Positions 18,073 through 25,535 of a DNA stretch of 30,122 nt are shown piece by piece. The translations under genes were made by a program, and so were the position numbers. Numbering within the stretch: the first letter of the stretch is position 1; every line of letters starts with the position of its first letter. Under the pieces are notes generated by a model. It was given only the letters and a program-made list of their open reading frames with translations. It did not search any database and had not been told where the DNA came from. Origin of the DNA: Pistricoccus aurantiacus (lineage in GTDB: Bacteria > Pseudomonadota > Gammaproteobacteria > Pseudomonadales > Halomonadaceae); NCBI RefSeq assembly GCF_042682565.1, contig NZ_JBHUIC010000026.1; one strand, written 5' to 3'.

Positions 18073-19034
18073 TCGTCAACTGCGTCGTCTACGAACAGGG
18101 CCGCCGCTTGCAAGATATCCAGCCCAGAGAGATCGGCGACTACCTGGACCAGCCGGAGCGCTTCGTGTGGGTGGCACTGCAGAACCCTGATACGCAAGAG
18201 ATGGCCCTCTTTCAAGGTATCTTCGATCTTCACGAACTGGCGGTGGAGGATGCCTTGAACGGCGATCAGCGTCCCAAGCTCGAGGAATACGGCGAGGCAC
18301 TATTCATGGTTATGCATATGGTCACCATGCGGGACAGCGAGGTAAATTCCGGCCAGCTGGCGGTTTTCGCCGGCCCCGGCTATGTACTGTCGGTACGGCT
18401 GCATCCGGGTCAAGGATTCACGGCGGTACGCCGGCGCTGCGAGAATGAGCCGGAGCTGCTGAAACAGGGTCCGGCTTTCGTGCTTTACGCCCTGATGGAC
18501 GCCATCGTCGATCGTTATTTCCCGGTCATCGAAGCCCTGGAGGCGGAGCTCGAGAGCATCGAGGATCAGATATTTCTCAAGAGCGCGGCCCGGGAAAGCC
18601 TGGAGCGGCTCTATCAGCTCAAGCGCCAGACCATGCAGCTCAAGCATGCCGCCACACCGCTGGCGGAAGCGACCACGCACCTGTTCGGTGGCCGGGTGCC
18701 GGTGCTGTGTAGCGGAACGGGAGAGTATTTTCGCGATGTCTACGATCACCTGCATCGTATCGAATCCGCGGTGGACTCGATCCGCGAGATGATCATCGTC
18801 GCTATCCAGGTAAACCTTTCCATCGTGGCCATCGATGAAGGAGAGGTGCATAAGCGGCTGGCCGCCTGGGCGGCGATCTTCGCCGTGGCAACGATTCTCG
18901 CCGGCATCTGGGGCATGAATTTCACCCACATGCCGGAACTGGACTGGCGCCTTGGCTACCCCATGGCGCTCTTGTCCATGGGCGCGATCTGCGGCGGACT
19001 CTACTGGCGGCTCAAGCGCGCGGGATGGCTTTGA
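18069..19034 (+). CDS. CorA-family divalent cation channel/transporter
   Basis: This 321-residue protein is a member of the CorA/ZntB family of pentameric Mg2+/Co2+/Zn2+ transporters. A large N-terminal cytoplasmic domain with a long helical region (LEAELESIEDQIFL and onwards) is followed by two C-terminal transmembrane helices. The pore motif GMN (residues 282-284, in IWGMNFTHMPEL) lies between them. The loop reads MPELDW, as in CorA-type proteins. CorA and ZntB cannot be told apart safely here. Its ATG overlaps the stop of the NhaC-type gene (ATGA), so the two membrane proteins are co-translated, an unusual pairing. A clear terminator follows. Confidence 0.9.
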   Translation: MIVNCVVYEQGRRLQDIQPREIGDYLDQPERFVWVALQNPDTQEMALFQGIFDLHELAVEDALNGDQRPKLEEYGEALFMVMHMVTMRDSEVNSGQLAVFAGPGYVLSVRLHPGQGFTAVRRRCENEPELLKQGPAFVLYALMDAIVDRYFPVIEALEAELESIEDQIFLKSAARESLERLYQLKRQTMQLKHAATPLAEATTHLFGGRVPVLCSGTGEYFRDVYDHLHRIESAVDSIREMIIVAIQVNLSIVAIDEGEVHKRLAAWAAIFAVATILAGIWGMNFTHMPELDWRLGYPMALLSMGAICGGLYWRLKRAGWL

Positions 19035-19046
19035 TGGCGGATAGAG

Positions 19047-19081
19047 AAAAGCCCCGCCTTCTCACGAAGCACGGGGCTTTT
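19047..19081. terminator. Bidirectional terminator between corA-type gene and dnaJ
   Basis: AAAAGCCCCG (19047-19056) and CGGGGCTTTT (19072-19081) form a perfect 10-bp stem with a 15-nt loop. It has T-rich ends on both strands and lies between the convergent CorA-type gene and dnaJ. It should end transcripts from both directions. Confidence 0.9.
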
Positions 19082-19101
19082 CGGACACCTGTGGCGCAAA
19101 C

Positions 19102-20250
19102 CTAGGATTTCATGTCCTCGAAGAAGCGTTTCACGCCGTCGAAGAAGTTGCTTTTCTTCGGTGAGTGGCTGTTGCTTTCACCGAGGCTTTCCTGAAACTT
19201 GCGCAGCAGATCCTTCTGGTGCTCGGTGAGCTTGACCGGGGTTTCCAGGGCGACTCGACAGATCAGGTCGCCAGGCGTGCCGCCACGCACCGGCTTGACA
19301 CCCTTGCCGCGCAGGCGAAACAGCTTGCCGGTCTGGGTTTCCGCAGGGATCTTCAGCTTGACCCGGCCGTTCAGGGTCGGCACTTCCAGCTCGCCCCCCA
19401 GGGCCGCATCGACGAAGTTGATCGGTACTTCGCAATGCAGGTTCTTGCCGTCCCGCTGGAAGATCGGGTGGGGCTTGATCGCTACCTGGACGTACAGATC
19501 CCCCGGCGGACCGCCGTTGATGCCGGTCTCGCCTTCGTTGTTGAGGCGAATACGGTCGCCGGTATCCACGCCGGCGGGAATCTTCACCGACAGGGTACGA
19601 GTTTCGCGCACCCGACCTTGGCCATGACATTCATGGCAGGGCACCTTGATATGCTGGCCGCTACCGTGACAGGTCGGGCAGGTCTGCTGCACGGCGAAGA
19701 AGCCTTGCTGCATGCGCACCTGGCCATGACCGTGACAGGTCGGACAGGTTTCCTTGCTGGAACCCGGCTCGGCGCCTTCGCCGTCGCAGCGCCCGCACTC
19801 CACATGACGCGGCACACGAATATCGACGCTGGTACCCGTCACCGCATCTTCCAGATCCAGCTCCAGGTTGTAGCGCAGATCCGAGCCGCGCTGCGGCGCA
19901 TTGGGATGACGGCGTCCGCCACCGCCTCCACCGAAGATATCGCCGAACACGTCGCCGAAGATATCGCTGAAACCGCCGGCACCGGCACCGCCAAAGCCGC
20001 CGGCGCCGAAGCCGCCGGCCTGGCCGTCGACTCCCGCGTGGCCGAACTGATCGTAGGCGGCGCGCTTTTCGTTGTCCGCCAGCACTTCGTAGGCTTCGGA
20101 CACTTCGCGAAATTTTTCCGCGGAGCTATTGTCACCGGCATTGCGGTCGGGGTGATATTTCTGGGCGAGACGCCGGTAAGCCTTCTTGATCTCTTTTTGA
20201 TCGGCCCCACGCTCGACGCCCAGGATTTCGTAATAATCGCGTTTGGACAT
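19102..20250 (-). CDS. dnaJ: Chaperone protein DnaJ
   Basis: DnaJ delivers unfolded clients to DnaK and stimulates its ATPase. The 382-residue protein has all class A domains. The J domain carries His33-Pro34-Asp35 in KYHPDRN, and a G/F-rich linker full of GGFGAGGFGG follows. The zinc domain has four CxxCxGxG repeats (starting CGRCDGEG, CPTCHGHG, CPTCHGSG, CHECHGQG), and the C-terminal substrate domains follow. A short GGACGA precedes the ATG. It lies 88 nt downstream of dnaK with a strong hairpin between, so it is probably expressed from the heat-shock promoters upstream at a lower level than DnaK. Confidence 0.98.
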   Translation of the reverse strand: MSKRDYYEILGVERGADQKEIKKAYRRLAQKYHPDRNAGDNSSAEKFREVSEAYEVLADNEKRAAYDQFGHAGVDGQAGGFGAGGFGGAGAGGFSDIFGDVFGDIFGGGGGGRRHPNAPQRGSDLRYNLELDLEDAVTGTSVDIRVPRHVECGRCDGEGAEPGSSKETCPTCHGHGQVRMQQGFFAVQQTCPTCHGSGQHIKVPCHECHGQGRVRETRTLSVKIPAGVDTGDRIRLNNEGETGINGGPPGDLYVQVAIKPHPIFQRDGKNLHCEVPINFVDAALGGELEVPTLNGRVKLKIPAETQTGKLFRLRGKGVKPVRGGTPGDLICRVALETPVKLTEHQKDLLRKFQESLGESNSHSPKKSNFFDGVKRFFEDMKS

Positions 20251-20283
20251 GGAATCGTCCGCCTCCGTAGCGCCGTCGCGGAA

Positions 20284-20317
20284 ACGCCAACGCGGGAGGC
20301 ATCCCCCGCGCTGGCGT
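20284..20317 (-). other. Strong RNA hairpin in the dnaK-dnaJ gap
   Basis: A 13-bp inverted repeat with an 8-nt loop (arms 20284-20296 and 20305-20317) fills most of the 88-nt dnaK-dnaJ gap. Its single imperfection is a G-U pair in minus-strand RNA but an A-C mismatch in plus-strand RNA, so it fits structure in the dnaK-dnaJ transcript. There is no real T run after it, which argues for mRNA stability or processing, or partial attenuation, rather than full termination. Confidence 0.65.
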
Positions 20318-20338
20318 CATCCGTGACTCAATCGTGGT

Positions 20339-22267
20339 TTACTGCTTTTTCTGATCGTCGTTGACTTCTTCGTACTCGGCGTCGACCACGTCATCGTCCT
20401 TCTTGGCGCTCTCGCCTTCCGCTGCGCCTTGGCCCTGCTGCGCCTGCGCCTGCTCGGCGTACATCTTCTGAGCCAGTTCGCCGGAGGCTTCGGTCAAGGT
20501 ATCGAGTTTCTTCTGAATCTCGTCCTTGTCGTCGCCCTTGAGTGCTTCCTCAAGCTCGCTGATTGCGGTTTCGATCTTCTGCTTCTCGTCGGCACTGGCC
20601 TTGTCGCCGGCTTCTTCGAGGGTCTTGCGAGTGGCGTGAATCATGCCGTCCGCCTGGTTGCGCAATTGCACCAGTTCCTCGAACTTCTTGTCTTCGTCCG
20701 CGTGAGCCTCGGCGTCGCGCACCATCTGCTCGATCTCGTCGTCGGAAAGACCACTGGAGGCCTTGATGACGATGGACTGTTCCTTGCCGGTGGCCTTGTC
20801 CTTGGCGGAGACGTTGAGGATACCGTTGGCGTCCAGATCGAAGGCGACCTCGATCTGCGGCATGCCGCGCGGCGCCGGCGGAATGTCCGCCAGGTCGAAG
20901 CGACCCAGTGACTTGTTGCCGCTGGACTGCTTGCGCTCGCCCTGCAGCACGTGAATGGTCACGGCGGTCTGATTGTCATCCGCGGTGGAGAAGGTCTGGG
21001 TCTTCTTGGTCGGGATCGTGGTGTTCTTCTCGATCAAGGGCGTCATCACGCCGCCCAGGGTCTCGATCCCCAGGGTCAGCGGCGTCACGTCGAGCAGCAG
21101 TACGTCCTTCACATCGCCGCCCAGCACACCACCTTGAATCGCTGCACCCACGGCCACGGCTTCATCCGGGTTGACGTCCTTGCGGGCGTCCTTGCCGAAG
21201 AACTCGGCGGCCTTCTTCTGCACCAGCGGCATGCGGGTCTGACCGCCGACCAGAATGACGTCGTCGATCTCGGACGCGGACAGGCCGGCGTCGGAAAGCG
21301 CAGTCTTGCAGGGCGCGAGGGAACGCTGCACCAGTTCTTCCACCAGGGACTCGAGCTTGGCTCGGGTCACCTTGACGTTGAGGTGCTTGGGTCCGGTATT
21401 GTCCGCGGTGATATAGGGCAGATTGACGTCGGTCTGCTGAGCGCTGGACAACTCGATCTTGGCCTTCTCCGCGGCTTCCTTGAGACGCTGCATGGCCAGC
21501 TTGTCCCCGGACAGATCCATGCCGCTGTCAGCCTTGAACTGATCGACCAGGTAATTGATCAACTGCATGTCGAAGTCTTCGCCACCCAGGAAGGTATCGC
21601 CGTTGGTGGCCAGCACTTCGAACTGAGTCTCGCCGTCCACATCCGCCACTTCGATGATGGAGATGTCGAAGGTGCCGCCGCCCAGGTCATAGACTGCGAT
21701 GGTCTTGTCACCGCGAGCCTTGTCCATGCCGTAGGCCAACGCCGCCGCAGTAGGCTCGTTGATGATGCGCTTGACGTCGAGGCCAGCGATACGACCGGCG
21801 TCCTTGGTGGCCTGGCGCTGGGAGTCATTGAAATAGGCCGGCACGGTGATGACCGCCTCGGTGACGGTTTCACCGAGATAGTCTTCCGCGGTCTTCTTCA
21901 TCTTCTTGAGCACTTCCGCGCTGACCTGCGGAGGCGCCATCTTCTTGCCCTTCACTTCCACCCAGGCATCACCGTTGTCCGCCTTGGCGATGGTGTAGGG
22001 CACCATCTTGATGTCTTTTTGCACGACGTCGTCTTCGAAACGACGACCGATCAGACGCTTGATGGCGTACAGGGTGTTTTCCGGATTGGTGACCGCCTGG
22101 CGCTTGGCCGCCTGGCCCACCAGGGTCTCACCGTCATCGGTGTAGGCAATGATGGAAGGCGTGGTACGTCCGCCTTCAGCGTTTTCGATGACCTTGGCCT
22201 GACCACCGTCCAGTACGGCAACACAAGAGTTGGTGGTCCCCAGGTCAATACCGATAATGCGTCCCAT
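20339..22267 (-). CDS. dnaK: Chaperone protein DnaK (Hsp70)
   Basis: DnaK is the ATP-driven Hsp70 chaperone. The 642-residue protein is full length. It starts MGRIIGIDLGTTNSCVAVLDG and has the actin-fold phosphate motif VYDLGGGTFDISIIEV. ILVGGQTRMPLVQ and the interdomain linker VLLLDVTPLTLGIETLGG follow. The substrate-binding domain is intact, and the tail ends in an acidic stretch with EYEEVNDD. GAGGA lies 7 nt ahead of the ATG. A second heat-shock-type promoter lies in the 131-nt gap after grpE, so dnaK-dnaJ can be transcribed apart from grpE. Confidence 0.98.
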   Translation of the reverse strand: MGRIIGIDLGTTNSCVAVLDGGQAKVIENAEGGRTTPSIIAYTDDGETLVGQAAKRQAVTNPENTLYAIKRLIGRRFEDDVVQKDIKMVPYTIAKADNGDAWVEVKGKKMAPPQVSAEVLKKMKKTAEDYLGETVTEAVITVPAYFNDSQRQATKDAGRIAGLDVKRIINEPTAAALAYGMDKARGDKTIAVYDLGGGTFDISIIEVADVDGETQFEVLATNGDTFLGGEDFDMQLINYLVDQFKADSGMDLSGDKLAMQRLKEAAEKAKIELSSAQQTDVNLPYITADNTGPKHLNVKVTRAKLESLVEELVQRSLAPCKTALSDAGLSASEIDDVILVGGQTRMPLVQKKAAEFFGKDARKDVNPDEAVAVGAAIQGGVLGGDVKDVLLLDVTPLTLGIETLGGVMTPLIEKNTTIPTKKTQTFSTADDNQTAVTIHVLQGERKQSSGNKSLGRFDLADIPPAPRGMPQIEVAFDLDANGILNVSAKDKATGKEQSIVIKASSGLSDDEIEQMVRDAEAHADEDKKFEELVQLRNQADGMIHATRKTLEEAGDKASADEKQKIETAISELEEALKGDDKDEIQKKLDTLTEASGELAQKMYAEQAQAQQGQGAAEGESAKKDDDVVDAEYEEVNDDQKKQ

Positions 22268-22346
22268 AGGAAATCCTCGAAAGTTTTACGTTTTTGCGAA
22301 TAGTGTTGATTTGAACCGTGCGACAATCGCCGCGAAGCTGACGTTT

Positions 22347-22374
22347 ATGTGGGGCCCGCCCGGATCATTTCAAG
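22347..22374 (-). promoter_or_regulatory. Probable sigma-32 promoter for dnaK-dnaJ
   Basis: On the minus strand the sequence reads CTTGAA, 14 nt, CCCCACAT. The known heat-shock consensus is CTTGAA, 13-15 nt, CCCCATNT, so the -35 is perfect and the -10 has one mismatch. It lies in the grpE-dnaK gap and gives a leader of roughly 70 nt before the dnaK ATG. Confidence 0.75.
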
Positions 22375-22398
22375 GCTTGGGGCCACATTGGTTAACGC

Positions 22399-23037
22399 TC
22401 ACTTAGCCGCCTGGCTTACCACCACCATCGCCGGGCGAACCAGGCGATCGTTGAGCAGATAGCCCTTCTGGATCACCTCCATCACGGTGTTGGGGTCGAG
22501 TTCCGGATTGGGCACCATGGCCATGGCTTCATGGTATTGCGGGTCGAAGGGCTCGCCTTGAGGATCCACCACCTCGACGCCGAACTTCTTGAGTGCATCG
22601 AGTTGCATCTTCAAGGTCATGGAAACCCCTTCGCGGTGGGCATCGCTTGCCTCTTCCTGCATGGCTTCAAGCGCTTTTTCCAGGGAGTCCACCACCGGCA
22701 GCAGTTCCTTGACGAATTTCTCCAGGGCAAACTTGCGCGCCTTGTCGACCTCCTGTTCGGAACGCCGACGCACGTTCTGAGTTTCCGCCGCGGCCCGCAG
22801 CGCCTGATCGCGAGTTTCCGCCAGGCGTTGCTCCAGCTCCTCCACTCGCGCCGTGAGAGCCTCCGAGTCCGCCTCGACGATGTTATCCGCATCTGCTTCC
22901 GCTTCGATGGCCTCCAGCGCATCCTGGGCGTCATCGGGGCTCTGCAGTTCGTCCTCGAATTCTTCTACCTGAGGCTCCGCATCGCGGGCGGCCCGTTCTA
23001 TTTCTTTATCCAGAGGAGTCTGGGTATCTCTAGCCAT
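22399..23037 (-). CDS. grpE: Nucleotide exchange factor GrpE
   Basis: GrpE releases ADP from DnaK and is a thermosensor of the Hsp70 cycle. The 212-residue product has an acidic N-terminal segment and a long coiled-coil dimer helix (about residues 55-110, from DSEALTARVEELEQRLAE through NVRRRSEQEVDKARKFALE). The C-terminal beta domain contains GVEVVDPQGEPFDPQYHEAM and closes with GYLLNDRLVRPAMVVVS. The ATG at 23037 is chosen because AGGAGA precedes it; the frame extends upstream only through a TTG. It heads grpE-dnaK-dnaJ and has a strong heat-shock promoter. Confidence 0.96.
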   Translation of the reverse strand: MARDTQTPLDKEIERAARDAEPQVEEFEDELQSPDDAQDALEAIEAEADADNIVEADSEALTARVEELEQRLAETRDQALRAAAETQNVRRRSEQEVDKARKFALEKFVKELLPVVDSLEKALEAMQEEASDAHREGVSMTLKMQLDALKKFGVEVVDPQGEPFDPQYHEAMAMVPNPELDPNTVMEVIQKGYLLNDRLVRPAMVVVSQAAK

Positions 23038-23103
23038 GGGAGAGTCTCCTGACAGCAAAAAACGGCGCTTGGCCGTACTGGCGACTAACTGTTGACGATT
23101 TGC

Positions 23104-23118
23104 TAGCCGTTTCGGCTA
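23104..23118 (-). other. Hairpin near the 5' end of the grpE leader
   Basis: TAGCCG and CGGCTA form a perfect 6-bp stem with a 3-nt loop, just downstream of the expected start of the heat-shock transcript. The grpE leader would be about 90 nt. It may protect the mRNA 5' end; it does not cover the ribosome-binding site. Confidence 0.4.
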
Positions 23119-23132
23119 ATTGATTTGCTGCC

Positions 23133-23161
23133 TATATGGGGATGCTTGACAAGAACTCAAG
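23133..23161 (-). promoter_or_regulatory. Sigma-32 heat-shock promoter of grpE-dnaK-dnaJ
   Basis: On the minus strand the sequence reads CTTGAG, 14 nt, CCCCATATA. The -10 is a perfect match to CCCCATNTA and the -35 differs from CTTGAA by one base; CTCCGTC just upstream resembles the extended TCTCNCC. The predicted transcript starts near 23126. This is the clearest promoter in the window. Confidence 0.9.
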
Positions 23162-23186
23162 GACGGAGTGTGGATAAAAATGGTAG

Positions 23187-23222
23187 TTGTCCGCCATTAT
23201 CGACTACTGTATAAACGAACAT
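23187..23222 (+). promoter_or_regulatory. recN promoter with overlapping LexA-like box
   Basis: TTGTCC (23187-23192), a 17-nt spacer and TATAAA (23210-23215) form a good sigma-70 promoter. CTGT-N8-ACAT (23207-23222) differs in one base from the LexA consensus CTGT-N8-ACAG and covers the -10. recN is a LexA target in E. coli, so SOS control is likely. The predicted transcript starts near 23222, about 34 nt before the ATG. Confidence 0.78.
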
Positions 23223-23255
23223 GTCAATCAACGGCGACCCGAGCAGGAGACGCTC

Positions 23256-24929
23256 ATGCTAGTGCAACTAGCCATTCGCGACTACGCCATCGTCGATAAG
23301 CTCGACCTGGAGCTTGGCGGCGGCATGACCGCCATTACCGGTGAAACCGGCGCGGGCAAATCGATCCTGCTGGGTGCCTTGAGCCTATGTTTAGGCGAGC
23401 GCGCCGACGCGGGCAGCATTCGTCATGGCTGCGAGCGAGCGGATCTCAGCGCGCGTTTCGATATTGCCGCACTTCCCGAGGCGCAGGCCTGGCTCGAAAG
23501 CCGTGAACTGTCCAGTGACGACTGTTTGTTGCGCCGGGTCGTTACCGCTGGTGGGCGCTCCAAGGCGTGGATCAATGGCCAACCCGCCACCATCAGCGAT
23601 CTCAAGGCGCTTGGCGAGTATCTGATCGAGATCCACGGCCAGCACGCCCATCAAGCTTTGTTAAGGGAAGAAACGCACCTGCGTCTGCTGGATGATTTCG
23701 CGGGTCACGCGAACAAGGTGCGCGAACTGGCGATTCTCTATCGCCGCTGGCAGGAGAAGAATCGACGCCTGAAGCAACTGACGGAAGACGGCGACGAACT
23801 GCAGGCACGTTGCCAGCTTCTTCGCTACCAGGTCGAGGAACTCGACCAACTCGCCTTGGCGACAGACGAAGTGAAGGCGCTCGAAAGCGAGCAGGAAACC
23901 CTCGCTCATGCAGAAGAGACGCTGAAGGAAGCTCAGTTCGCCAGCCAGTGCTGTGACAGTGACGACAAAGGCGCGCTGACCTTATTGAATCAAGCGGTAA
24001 ACCGTCTTGCCCCCTTGCCGGGAAGCGATCGCGGCATTCTCGCGGACGTGCTTGCCATGCTCGGGGATGCGCGGATTCAAGTCGAAGAAGCGGTTCGCGA
24101 GCTTGCACGCTTTGCAGACACCACGGAGCTTGATCCGGAGCGTCTGGCCTGGGTCGATGAGCGGCTGAGCGAAGCCCACCGCATCGCTCGCAAGCATCAT
24201 GCCATGCCAGATGAGCTGCATGAGCTTCATCAGAAGCTGCATCGGGAGCTTGCCGGTTTCGAGGGGGGCGAACAGGATCTTGAGGCTCTTGCTGAAGAAG
24301 TGGAAGCTCTTCACGAGGAATGGCGTCGTCAAGCCAAGACGATCAGCACGGCGCGCCGCAAGGCGGCAGTACGGCTGGCCAAGGAGGTTCAAAACCAGCT
24401 GACGTTCCTTGCCTTGGGCAAGGCCCAGTTCGAAGTCGCCGTGAAGGAGCGTGGCCAACCAGCGCCGGATGGACTGGATAGCGTGCAGTTTCTGATCAGC
24501 ACCAATCCAGGGCAGCCGCCTCGCCCCTTGACCAAGGTCGCCTCCGGAGGCGAGCTTTCGCGTATCAGCCTAGCCATTCAGGTAGTAGCCGCCAGCCACT
24601 CGACCATTCCCAGCCTGGTCTTCGACGAAGTGGACGTGGGCGTTTCCGGCGCTACCGCGGAAATCGTCGGCCAACTGCTGCGGCGATTGGGAAGCGACGG
24701 CCAGGTGATGACCGTGACGCATCTGCCTCAGGTGGCGGCTCAGGCGCATCAGCATCTGCATATCGAAAAGCAAGCCGAGCGCAACGCCACTTTGACGCGC
24801 ATGGCGCTGTTGGATGAAGCGGGACGGGTCAGCGAACTGGCAAGAATGCTGGGTGGCATCAAACTTTCGGAGCGCACCTTGGCGCACGCCCGAGAAATGC
24901 TGGATGCCAGTCAGCATGCCCACCATTAA
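23256..24929 (+). CDS. recN: DNA repair protein RecN
   Basis: RecN is an SMC-like ATPase acting in double-strand break repair. The 557-residue protein has Walker A GETGAGKS (residues 29-36) near the N-terminus and a central helical coiled-coil region (about residues 150-370). The ABC signature LTKVASGGELSRISLAIQ and Walker B LVFDEVDVGVSG follow, then VTHLPQVAAQAHQHL. The start at 23256 is fixed by the family N-terminus MLVQLAIRDYAIVD and by AGGAG upstream. The open frame continues further upstream, but that part overlaps the promoter. It is divergent from grpE and convergent with fur, the pseudomonad arrangement. Confidence 0.97.
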   Translation: MLVQLAIRDYAIVDKLDLELGGGMTAITGETGAGKSILLGALSLCLGERADAGSIRHGCERADLSARFDIAALPEAQAWLESRELSSDDCLLRRVVTAGGRSKAWINGQPATISDLKALGEYLIEIHGQHAHQALLREETHLRLLDDFAGHANKVRELAILYRRWQEKNRRLKQLTEDGDELQARCQLLRYQVEELDQLALATDEVKALESEQETLAHAEETLKEAQFASQCCDSDDKGALTLLNQAVNRLAPLPGSDRGILADVLAMLGDARIQVEEAVRELARFADTTELDPERLAWVDERLSEAHRIARKHHAMPDELHELHQKLHRELAGFEGGEQDLEALAEEVEALHEEWRRQAKTISTARRKAAVRLAKEVQNQLTFLALGKAQFEVAVKERGQPAPDGLDSVQFLISTNPGQPPRPLTKVASGGELSRISLAIQVVAASHSTIPSLVFDEVDVGVSGATAEIVGQLLRRLGSDGQVMTVTHLPQVAAQAHQHLHIEKQAERNATLTRMALLDEAGRVSELARMLGGIKLSERTLAHAREMLDASQHAHH

Positions 24930-24958
24930 TGCATCTGGAATGAAGCATCTAAATGCGG

Positions 24959-24986
24959 CAATGCCGACTCGTCAGAATCGGCATTG
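24959..24986. terminator. Hairpin between convergent recN and fur
   Basis: CAATGCCGA (24959-24967) and TCGGCATTG (24978-24986) form a perfect 9-bp stem in the 90-nt gap between convergent recN and fur. There is no T run on either side, so termination is likely only by position between convergent genes. Confidence 0.5.
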
Positions 24987-25019
24987 GGCATTCAAAGCTT
25001 GAGACAACACGTCTAACGG

Positions 25020-25463
25020 CTATCTCTTGCCGCCTTCCATGCGGGTTGCCCGTGATCCCCGGGGACGGACATATAGTACGAGATCATGATCGACCAGTTC
25101 GAAACCGTGCTCTTCGACGATTTCCTTCTGACGGCGCTCTATGGCCTCATCGAAAAACTCGATGATTTCGCCGCTATCGAGGCACACCATGTGATCATGG
25201 TGTTCATCATGGGAAAGCTCGAATACCGCGTGCCCGCCGTCGAAGTTATGCCGCACCACCAAGCCCGCGGCTTCGAACTGGGTCAATACGCGATAGACGG
25301 TTGCCAGTCCGACATCTTCACCTGCGTCCAGCAGCGATTTATAAACATCCTCGGCGCTCAGATGATGCTGCTCCGGGGCATTCTCGAGAATCTGGAGTAT
25401 CTTTATCCGCGGCAAGGTGACTTTCAAGCCTACTTTGCGCAGTTCATGGTTCTGATCGGCCAT
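25020..25463 (-). CDS. fur: Ferric uptake regulator Fur
   Basis: Fur is the Fe2+-dependent repressor of iron-uptake genes. The 147-residue product has the winged-helix DNA-binding domain (GLKVTLPRIKILQILE, then DVGLATVYRVLTQFEAAGLV). The metal-binding segment is HDEHHDHMVCLDSGEIIEF (His85, 88, 89, 91). The classic CxxC is reduced to Cys94 with Ser97, and no C-terminal cysteines are present, so the structural zinc site of E. coli Fur is lacking, as in pseudomonad Fur. The ATG at 25463 follows a GAAGAG element; upstream reading is a different, divergent gene. fur divergent from bamE is a conserved pair. Confidence 0.96.
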   Translation of the reverse strand: MADQNHELRKVGLKVTLPRIKILQILENAPEQHHLSAEDVYKSLLDAGEDVGLATVYRVLTQFEAAGLVVRHNFDGGHAVFELSHDEHHDHMVCLDSGEIIEFFDEAIERRQKEIVEEHGFELVDHDLVLYVRPRGSRATRMEGGKR

Positions 25464-25535
25464 GGTTGCTCTTCGCAGTAACGTGTGAGGTCGGGTATGA
25501 TCGACCGACTCAACGATAGTGAAGAAAAGGCGCAA
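25464..25535. promoter_or_regulatory. fur/bamE divergent intergenic region
   Basis: These 72 nt must hold both promoters. TATGAT (25496-25501, plus) is a candidate bamE -10, framed by GTCGG (25490-25494) and CCGAC (25505-25509), a small inverted repeat that could be an operator. I see no recognisable Fur box, so autoregulation by Fur is not supported here. Confidence 0.4.

Noticed and set aside
22268..22398. A CIRCE element (HrcA operator) upstream of dnaK or grpE.
   Set aside because: No TTAGCACTC-N9-GAGTGCTAA-like repeat is present; the control signals seen are of the sigma-32 type.
25464..25535. A Fur box for autoregulation in the fur-bamE gap.
   Set aside because: Nothing close to GATAATGATAATCATTATC is present; only a short GTCGG/CCGAC repeat is seen.
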